Part shown: positions 56,507 through 64,000 of the stretch, piece by piece
How the letters are laid out: the number at the start of each line of letters is the position of its first letter
Position numbering within the stretch: position 1 is the stretch's first letter
Assembly (NCBI RefSeq): GCF_001886265.1
Contig: NZ_JXLE01000003.1
Location: 1-64,000 of the forward strand
DNA: 64,000 bases
Source: Enterococcus thailandicus
Lineage (GTDB): Bacteria > Bacillota > Bacilli > Lactobacillales > Enterococcaceae
Direction: 5' to 3'
Program-made: the position numbers and the translations under genes
Notes under the pieces: model-generated
The model's database searches: none
What the model saw: the letters and a program-made list of their open reading frames with translations, nothing else
What the model was told of the DNA's origin: nothing

Positions 56507-58385
56507 CCATCGTTTTTAACCGTAAAATAAATTCGTCAAAATCTTCGCTCATACTTAACTGCTTGGTGTTGACAGGCTCTGAAACAATCTCAATAAATTT
56601 TTCAAAGAACTCATTGAAATCATTTGCTTCATCTTTATTGATTGCGATATAAGCGACTAACTTGATAGAATGGTTCGCCCAAATTAGCGATTCTTGCAAA
56701 GTCATTATCGCAACACCACTTTTTATCGCCTCTAACTCAACCGAATGTGGCACAGCAATACCAGAAGGAAAACTCGTTGGTGACATACGCTCACGTTTTT
56801 CTACCCGTTCGGAAAAGTTCTCATCAACAAGACCAGCTTGCACCATTCGCTGATTCATTTGTCTGCGGAGTTCAATTGGCATTAGTCCAGCTGGATCAAT
56901 CTGATTAAAATATAGTTCCGGTAAAATAAATCGTTCGATTGCCTGATACATTTTTTGCTTTTCACGCTGTGATTTTAATGAATCAATCCGCTTTTCTATT
57001 TTTTTAATATCTTTATTAGTCAAAAATGGATGAATAAACACAGAACCTGGATATTCAGAAGCTGTCTTACGGTCGGTCGTCAACAGTAAGTCGCAGTCAT
57101 TAGTCGTTGCCTGCCATTTTTCTATCACTACAATAGTCACAAGTTCCCCAAAGTATTCTTCAATTTGCTTGCTCAAATTAGTGCCGATATCATGATAGTC
57201 ATTAACAATCAGCCGAATCATCACTTGTGCCTGAATATGTTTTTGCGTTTCAAGAAAAGACCCGATATGTAAAGCAATGAAGGAAATCTCATCATCATTA
57301 AACCAAATATCTAACCGTTCTTGAATCAAAGAAGAAATATAAACAGCTAAATCATAAATCAATGGATAGGCCGTTTTCAAATCTAGCAGGCTACTATTGC
57401 GCGTAAATGTTTCGTAATGAGAACGATAGTAGAGACTTTGTAAATGGATTGCCAGCTTATTGAAAAATTCTTCATTCTGTAATTCGACAAGGTAGGTTCG
57501 CTCTACCTCTGCTAAAACATCCTGCAAAGCGACAATGATTTTTGGGTCAACAAAACTAGAAAGTTGCTGATTTTCTTGTTTTGTCAACGTTTCATTTTGC
57601 ATGCCAATAAATAATAAGGATAATTGCTCCAGCTCAGCATAGGAAAAGTGGCTATCATATTGTTGTGCTAATTTATCACTGATTTCTTTAGCTATAAAAA
57701 ATTCTTGGCTTTTTTGCAAGCGCTCATTATTCAACCGTTTCTTTAAGTTGTGCCCTTGACGAATTCGTTCCATACTGATGGCAAAGTGCAGGACGATATT
57801 ATTGAGTGAATATTGATTAATCTGAATACTGTGCTCAGATAATACTTCTTGAATCGTTTGCTGTAGCTTTTCCAGCGAAAGATAACCAATCATTTGCTGA
57901 ATGCTGATTTTTAGCTTCTCCTGCAAGTCACTTTCATTATATAGTAGTGAAATCAGGTAACGCCGTTTGGCTCTCTCAGGGCCAGTTAGTTTGATATATT
58001 CTTGTTCAAAGACGATTTTGATTGCATCATTGGTAATTTCTTTCTTCAACTGTTGAATGTCGTTTTTCAATGTTGACTCGGAAACAAAAAGTGCTTCTGC
58101 CAACTCGTAAAAGTTGACTCCTTCAGACGAATGCTTCAATAACTCTAAAAAGATTCGAGATTTTCGGTCTTCGGTCCCCTCATTCTTTATCCTGACTTCC
58201 GAATTCAGCTGATAGCCTAAATGGCTAGTCAAAATGAGATCCGGATTATTTTGATTGATCTTGGCAACACGATTACGAATTGTTCGTGTCGTACAATTGC
58301 TGTAACCAGCTAATTCATCCGAGGTTGTCCAATGGTTTTTCTTCTCCAAATAATCAAGCAACTCTTTTTCTTTTTTAGTCAGCAA
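56490..58385 (-). CDS. PRD-containing transcriptional regulator (LicR/MtlR type) with EIIA
   Basis: A protein of about 631 residues that responds to PTS phosphorylation. N-terminal HTH domains (ELLDYLEKKNHWTTSDELAG, FYELAEALFVSESTLKNDIQ) are followed by PRD1 and PRD2 (LQSLYYRSHYETF, SFIALHIGSFLETQ), an EIIB-like domain and a C-terminal EIIA domain with the His in SGIAVPHSVELEA. The EIIB-like part lacks the expected Cys loop (reads IVNDYHDIGTNL). I use TTG 58385 because GGGGGG lies 6 bp upstream. It likely activates this operon. Confidence 0.88.
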   Translation of the reverse strand: MLTKKEKELLDYLEKKNHWTTSDELAGYSNCTTRTIRNRVAKINQNNPDLILTSHLGYQLNSEVRIKNEGTEDRKSRIFLELLKHSSEGVNFYELAEALFVSESTLKNDIQQLKKEITNDAIKIVFEQEYIKLTGPERAKRRYLISLLYNESDLQEKLKISIQQMIGYLSLEKLQQTIQEVLSEHSIQINQYSLNNIVLHFAISMERIRQGHNLKKRLNNERLQKSQEFFIAKEISDKLAQQYDSHFSYAELEQLSLLFIGMQNETLTKQENQQLSSFVDPKIIVALQDVLAEVERTYLVELQNEEFFNKLAIHLQSLYYRSHYETFTRNSSLLDLKTAYPLIYDLAVYISSLIQERLDIWFNDDEISFIALHIGSFLETQKHIQAQVMIRLIVNDYHDIGTNLSKQIEEYFGELVTIVVIEKWQATTNDCDLLLTTDRKTASEYPGSVFIHPFLTNKDIKKIEKRIDSLKSQREKQKMYQAIERFILPELYFNQIDPAGLMPIELRRQMNQRMVQAGLVDENFSERVEKRERMSPTSFPSGIAVPHSVELEAIKSGVAIMTLQESLIWANHSIKLVAYIAINKDEANDFNEFFEKFIEIVSEPVNTKQLSMSEDFDEFILRLKTMVDADE

Positions 58386-58405
58386 TTTTATCCCCCCACT
58401 CAAAG

Positions 58406-58432
58406 AAAAGCTGATCATAAGGACCAGCTTTT
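58406..58432 (-). terminator. Stem-loop between the GH1 and regulator genes
   Basis: AAAGCTG/CAGCTTT with a loop, followed by T-rich sequence on the minus strand. It could lower regulator expression relative to the transporter and enzyme. Confidence 0.5.
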
Positions 58433-58439
58433 CAATTAT

Positions 58440-59912
<1,473 letters not shown>

Positions 59913-59924
59913 TCATTTTCTCTG

Positions 59925-60266
59925 CTATTTTTGACTAAAGTTTTCAAACAACCGAACTAAATGCTCACCAATCAAAATCTCGCTTTGCGCAGTCATCAAG
60001 GTATCTTGCGCATGACAAAATAATGTTGAATAGCGAATCTGTTCACCCGATGCTTCTAACTGTAATGTATCTGTTTGTAATCCATGTGCGACCACAACTT
60101 CTTTACGTGCCGCTTTCACTTCTATTTTAGCTGTTTCAAAATCCATTGACTCTAAGCTTTCTAATGAATGAACTAAATGATCCCTTGCATTGCCGGCATG
60201 AACTAAAATGTTCATGGATAATTGATTCAATTGATCGTTTTCCTCTAAAAATGTTGTCTCTTTCAT
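59925..60266 (-). CDS. PTS lactose/cellobiose-type IIA
   Basis: A 113-residue helical IIA protein with the phosphorylatable His in FCHAQDTLMTA near residue 84. It takes phosphate from HPr and passes it to IIB. It is followed by the GH1 gene, and it lies 40 bp downstream of the IIC gene. Confidence 0.92.
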   Translation of the reverse strand: MKETTFLEENDQLNQLSMNILVHAGNARDHLVHSLESLESMDFETAKIEVKAARKEVVVAHGLQTDTLQLEASGEQIRYSTLFCHAQDTLMTAQSEILIGEHLVRLFENFSQK

Positions 60267-60306
60267 AAGTGACCTCCTGCTAATTTCTTTTGATATAAAA
60301 TGTATT

Positions 60307-61581
60307 TTAGTGTGCCGCTTCGATTTCTGCTTCCGCCTCTTCCAAAGCTTCTTGAGCTTCTTTTTTTACCAATGAATTGTCGTAGGCTTTGAAAAATGGT
60401 AAAAAGATCAGCCAAGTAATCACGAAGATTAGAACACAAACGACAATGGCTCGCCAGTCCTGTGTCGCTAAATAAGAAGTAATTGGATAAGGCATATACC
60501 ATAATAAGAAGGTACTTGATGGAACATTGACCAATCCTAACGACATCGTGACATAAGCGATAGTGGGAACAATAATACTGTTGATCCACATTGGTACCAT
60601 CAGATACGGATTGAAAGCGATTGGTGCACCAAAGACCAAAGGTTCATTAATATTAAAAATAGATGGAATAATGACCGCTTTGCCGATTGCTTTAAGCTGC
60701 GCCGACTTACTTAATAACAACATCATGACCGATAAAGCCAACGTTGTTCCAACCCCACCCATTGAAGAAAAAGCGTAACAAGTTTCTTGTGTAGCAATGT
60801 TCAATGCTTGACCACCATTTGCCACCGCTTCAGCATTGGCTGCCAATCCTGACATATAAACTGGATAAATGACAGGCATCATTACCCATCCGGAAATCCC
60901 AAACGTATATAAAAACACTGGAATGAAGACGGATAGCACGAAACCAGGATAAGATTGAACGATATTAGCTAACGGACTGAAGACCAATAGAACCACATCA
61001 AAGAAGTCGATTTGTAATTGGAAAGTGATTAACCAGCCAACAAGCAACACAAATGTGATGGGTAACAAGCTGTTGAACCAGCCAACAACAAAGTCGGGAA
61101 TCGGTGTGTCTTCATCAAAAAATGAATATTTGACCGCAAAATTCATAACGGAAGCGACAAACAGCCCCGTAGTCATCGAAAGAAACATTCCAGTAGCGCC
61201 GAAACGAGAGAGAATGAAGACTGCCTCACCATCAGCCGTAATAGTAGGAAACAGCAACATCATAAACAGCACGAGCGAAGCTGCACCAGAAATTAATTTT
61301 TGGCCACCGTACCCTTTTTTCTCCATCAGATAATAAGGAATCAGGAACGCCACGATTAACGCATACATTCCAAATGAAAAATTACTGATCATGGAGAAAT
61401 CAGGCATTCCGCTGAAAATATTTTTTAGCAAAGAAATGACCGTCACTAACGAACCAACAAAAACTAGCGGCAAAGCGATCATAATTGAATCTTGGATGGC
61501 TGAAATCCAGGGATTTTTTACTACCTTATTCACTTTTGGCGCAAAAGAATTTGTCATAAAGTTCATAATTTTATCCATCAT
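60307..61581 (-). CDS. PTS lactose/cellobiose-type IIC
   Basis: A 424-residue membrane permease with about ten helices and the family motif NINEPLVFGAPIAFNPYLMV. A His-rich or acidic C-terminal tail (KEAQEALEEAEAEIEAAH) is cytoplasmic. It takes up a beta-disaccharide. The start follows a GGAGG site and lies directly after the IIB stop. Confidence 0.92.
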   Translation of the reverse strand: MMDKIMNFMTNSFAPKVNKVVKNPWISAIQDSIMIALPLVFVGSLVTVISLLKNIFSGMPDFSMISNFSFGMYALIVAFLIPYYLMEKKGYGGQKLISGAASLVLFMMLLFPTITADGEAVFILSRFGATGMFLSMTTGLFVASVMNFAVKYSFFDEDTPIPDFVVGWFNSLLPITFVLLVGWLITFQLQIDFFDVVLLVFSPLANIVQSYPGFVLSVFIPVFLYTFGISGWVMMPVIYPVYMSGLAANAEAVANGGQALNIATQETCYAFSSMGGVGTTLALSVMMLLLSKSAQLKAIGKAVIIPSIFNINEPLVFGAPIAFNPYLMVPMWINSIIVPTIAYVTMSLGLVNVPSSTFLLWYMPYPITSYLATQDWRAIVVCVLIFVITWLIFLPFFKAYDNSLVKKEAQEALEEAEAEIEAAH

Positions 61582-61887
61582 CTATTCCTCCAATTTTAAA
61601 ATTAAATCTAATGCTTTCTCTCCATTCAATGTGCCGTAAACTGCTTGTGGAATGATTGTTGCTTTAACATTTTTATCTTTTGTCTGTTCTTGAAGATCAT
61701 TTAACATATAAGACAGATGCGGACCAATAAGTAAGTAGTCAATTGCATCAATGCGATCGTCCAATTGCGATTCACTAGCCGCTTTGACTGAGAATTCAAG
61801 TTTTCTTTTTTTAGCCGCTTTTCTAATCGCTGCGGCCATAAACCCGCTTGATGCTCCTGAACCACAAATTAACAAAATATTTTTCAT
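61582..61887 (-). CDS. PTS lactose/cellobiose-type IIB
   Basis: A protein of about 101 residues with the phospho-Cys motif ILLICGSGASSGF near residues 3-15. It is the first gene of the operon. A start at 61905 (MKVVKKMKN) is also possible; I prefer the ATG at 61887 after GTGGTG. The IIB-IIC-IIA-GH1-regulator order is that of a cellobiose-type operon. Confidence 0.9.
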   Translation of the reverse strand: MKNILLICGSGASSGFMAAAIRKAAKKRKLEFSVKAASESQLDDRIDAIDYLLIGPHLSYMLNDLQEQTKDKNVKATIIPQAVYGTLNGEKALDLILKLEE

Positions 61888-61919
61888 TTTCTTCACCACT
61901 TTCATTTATTTACATGCTC

Positions 61920-61949
61920 ATTATAGGAAAAATAATCCTTCTTCTACAA
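61920..61949 (-). promoter_or_regulatory. Promoter of the PTS operon
   Basis: TTGTAG (61944-61949), an 18-bp spacer and a perfect TATAAT (61920-61925), 15-40 bp upstream of the IIB gene. No clear cre site is visible. Confidence 0.7.
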
Positions 61950-61998
61950 ACTTACTTTTTTCCTACAGATGGGAAAAGCGAAGTATCATCTAACATAA

Positions 61999-62026
61999 AA
62001 GCGCTGAACTCTCTAGCTCAGCGCTT
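61999..62026 (-). terminator. Second terminator after the rlmD tail
   Basis: The stem AAGCGCTGA/TCAGCGCTT lies between the rlmD fragment and the PTS promoter, with a short T-rich tail. Confidence 0.65.
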
Positions 62027-62056
62027 CATCTCTAGTATTGCGTATCAACTAAAAAA

Positions 62057-62108
62057 ACACAGAACATTTATAAAAAAGTATGTTTACCTTCTTTTATAAA
62101 GTTCCGTG
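62057..62108 (-). terminator. Terminator of rlmD
   Basis: The long stem ACACGGAACTTTATAAAAG and its complement, with a TTTTTTT tail on the minus strand, is 28 bp after the rlmD stop. It is probably the original terminator of the intact rlmD. Confidence 0.85.
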
Positions 62109-62136
62109 TAATCCAAGGAATCCCTTGATATCAGTA

Positions 62137-62199
62137 TTATTTTTCTGTACGAGTAAGTAAGGCAACCAATTCCACATGATGTGTTTGCGGGAATAAATC
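62137..62199 (-). pseudogene. rlmD 3' end (last 20 codons), attachment-site scar
   Basis: The minus strand reads DLFPQTHHVELVALLTRTEK and then a stop, which is the typical C-terminus of the 23S rRNA (uracil-5-)-methyltransferase RlmD/RumA family. The sequence upstream of Asp (62200 onward) no longer matches and belongs to the unknown gene. This is therefore a 3' fragment of rlmD left at one end of an integrated element. Confidence 0.8.
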
Positions 62200-63694
62200 A
62201 GCGTATAAAATAATCATCAATCTCACTTTCGTTTTTGAGAATATCTTCCTCTGTCACGCCTGACAGTCTTGCCATATTAACAGAAGAAGCAAAACGCAAC
62301 TGTACATTAATAGCAAAGTCGAATGAATATTTTTGAAGTTCCCCAAGTTTAAGATATTCGTTCATAAGTTCATCTAATTTTATTTGGTATTCTATATCTA
62401 ACTTAGTAACATATTCATTGATTTTTTCCTGATAACTATTGATGACCTCAATTTCATGTTTATTGAGAACTACTTTTCCTAAACTTAGTGCTGTAGTAGA
62501 AACAATAGAACCTACTAAAGCACCAACAACAGGAATAGGAATAATCATTTGGCCAATCGCTGCACCGATTGCTGCTCCAGTTGCATCAATAGCATTTAAA
62601 ATTACTAAGTCAATAAATCCATCAGTATCTATATCACCTCTTCGATACTTCACTATTGTGCTACTCAATCCAAATATTCCAGATGTAATTGCTCCCGCAC
62701 TTGGCGCAGCTAAATGGCAGACATTCGTTAATCCATAAATAGTGTACCCAGAAATACCACCTTTTGCAGCTCCTTTCGCAGCACTAGCTCCACACTGTTT
62801 CCAGTCGTCAGAATCAAAATTCCAGACTTCTTTTCCATCCCGATGCTTTTTATAAATAAAGACTCCTAGATTCAATCCACCTTGAACTACTGAGCCAATT
62901 CTAGCAACTTTTGATGCCTCACTGAAAGTTGGTTGTGCCTTTTGATAAGCAACTAATTTATCATGGTCTGCTTCCTTTTTAATAGCAGTTTGCTGCTGAG
63001 CTGTTTGCTTGTTGATGTCATTGACTTCCCCACAAAAAGTTTGGTCAATTGTCCTTTTTTGGACATCTTGATATCTCAGCAAAGATGGTTTTAACCACTC
63101 ATCATATGGAACACCACGCAATGTACTTTCATCTTCAATCGATTTTCTAATATTGTTGATTTTAGAAATTGATAATGTACTTCCTTGATAATCAACTATC
63201 TTAGCTCCACTCATGATTTTTTCAATGACTTCTACATGATCCTTTGGAAACATCATACTCATTTCATCATAATGAGAAGCTTGTTTAATTTCTTCTAGGA
63301 TGTTCGCATAAAATTTCATTTGAACTTCTTTACCTTGAAGTAAAATATCCGCCGGTCCATTATTATTCAGTAATACCACACTCTTTTGCATTCCTTCAAA
63401 AACAGCTCGTGCATTTCTAATCCCTGTTTCAGCAAATTCAGCTATAAACCCATGTACTCCCGTTTTTCCACCACGATTAATAGTTATAAGATTTTCAATT
63501 TCTAATTTTGCTAAATCTAGATTTGATAACGCATTAGCTGACCTAGAAGCTAAATCTGATAGTTTATCTGTTTCATTCGAAAGGAGTGCATCCAATGAAT
63601 TTAATAAATCCGAAAGTCTAATATTGTTAAGGTAGTCAACATATGATCCAATACCTTGTTCTACATTATTATCAAGAGTTTGTTCACTAAGCAT
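62198..63694 (-). CDS. Uncharacterised protein with glycine-rich membrane segments
   Basis: A 498-residue protein. The N-terminus is helical with GKTGVHGFIAEFAETGIRNA and LLNNNGPADILLQGKEVQMK, which recall a protein family I have seen beside mobile elements but cannot name. Residues about 300-400 hold glycine/alanine-rich hydrophobic segments (AAKGAAKGGISGYTIYGLTN, GAAIGAAIGQMIIPIPVVGA). The gene ends in TGA at 62198, precisely at the rlmD junction. It is translationally coupled to the next gene (8-bp overlap). No known catalytic motif is visible. Confidence 0.6.
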   Translation of the reverse strand: MLSEQTLDNNVEQGIGSYVDYLNNIRLSDLLNSLDALLSNETDKLSDLASRSANALSNLDLAKLEIENLITINRGGKTGVHGFIAEFAETGIRNARAVFEGMQKSVVLLNNNGPADILLQGKEVQMKFYANILEEIKQASHYDEMSMMFPKDHVEVIEKIMSGAKIVDYQGSTLSISKINNIRKSIEDESTLRGVPYDEWLKPSLLRYQDVQKRTIDQTFCGEVNDINKQTAQQQTAIKKEADHDKLVAYQKAQPTFSEASKVARIGSVVQGGLNLGVFIYKKHRDGKEVWNFDSDDWKQCGASAAKGAAKGGISGYTIYGLTNVCHLAAPSAGAITSGIFGLSSTIVKYRRGDIDTDGFIDLVILNAIDATGAAIGAAIGQMIIPIPVVGALVGSIVSTTALSLGKVVLNKHEIEVINSYQEKINEYVTKLDIEYQIKLDELMNEYLKLGELQKYSFDFAINVQLRFASSVNMARLSGVTEEDILKNESEIDDYFIR

Positions 63695-64000
63695 CTAATT
63701 TAAGCTCCTTATTAATAATTTGAGCCAAGGTTAAGGTAGAATTCACAAGCAGACCTGCCTGCATTTTTTCATCTTTCGAAAATAAACAATAATCATTCCC
63801 ATCTAATGCTATATATGCTTTTGATACTCCTTTAATTTGAGTACGGGTTGTCCCAATCAGTGCTTTAACTTCGATATTCATCCTAGTAAAATTTCTAATT
63901 ATTTTTTCTAAATTTTCTCTTTCTGCAAGTACTTTATCAGCTATTTCTTTATTTTTATGGCTTGTAAATAGTCCTGACCCAACCGAGCCCACAAGCATGA
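63687..64000 (-). CDS. Partner protein of the unknown module, partial
   Basis: The visible part has about 103 residues (ending NSTLTLAQIINKELKLDA) and includes a predicted coiled coil (KEIADKVLAERENLEKIIRN). The ATG at 63998 is at the window edge without a visible ribosome site, so the N-terminus probably lies outside. It overlaps the 62198 gene by 8 bp. Function unknown. Confidence 0.5.
   Translation of the reverse strand, partial: MLVGSVGSGLFTSHKNKEIADKVLAERENLEKIIRNFTRMNIEVKALIGTTRTQIKGVSKAYIALDGNDYCLFSKDEKMQAGLLVNSTLTLAQIINKELKLDA

Overview
The window is low-GC Firmicutes DNA and fits Enterococcus (order Lactobacillales). The evidence is the gene order coaE-mutM-polA and nrdR-dnaB-dnaI, a CtsR-controlled clpB, a DUF1149 protein, a 2,3-BPG-dependent gpmA, and strong AGGAGG ribosome sites often followed by TTG starts. 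I cannot fix the species from sequence alone.

Layout. 1-3312 is a decayed prophage end: an IS3-family element running off the window edge, a holin gene with an internal stop, an XhlA protein, a DUF6270 protein, a 5'-truncated tail protein, and a frameshifted integrase tail whose key Arg has become Cys. 3346-38694 is mostly housekeeping: lepA, an Eis-type acetyltransferase, a nucleoside deoxyribosyltransferase, clpB, a diacylglycerol kinase-like gene, pepT, a Nif3-like gene and trmK, dnaI/dnaB/nrdR, coaE/mutM/polA, murC, sprT-like, tex, trhO, a cystine transporter with a structured leader, and gpmA. 38857-53140 is a carbohydrate locus with two divergent halves. A LacI regulator faces an operon of lipoprotein, DUF2264, GH88, ABC binding protein, two permeases and a YesL-like protein. 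An AraC regulator faces an operon of GH42 beta-galactosidase, a carbohydrate-binding-like protein and a heparinase II/III-like protein. None of the three candidate saccharide-cleaving proteins has a signal peptide, so the likely job is ABC import of unsaturated oligosaccharides, possibly host glycosaminoglycan fragments, followed by cytoplasmic breakdown.

53321-55861 holds a small basic protein, a secreted ETX/MTX2 (aerolysin-like) pore-forming toxin candidate, and about 1.2 kb of decayed DNA. 55862-61949 is a complete lactose/cellobiose-type PTS operon (IIB, IIC, IIA, GH1 6-phospho-glycosidase, PRD regulator, YczE-like membrane protein). Its GH1 enzyme has Gln in place of the catalytic acid/base Glu. 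At 62137-62199 lie the last 20 codons and stop of rlmD. They abut a two-gene module of unknown function that runs off the right edge, so this looks like the end of an integrated mobile element.

The most interesting points are the toxin, the rlmD junction with its unknown two-gene module, the Gln-type GH1 enzyme, the glycan locus, the structured leader of the cystine transporter, and a pair of about 135-bp intergenic repeats.
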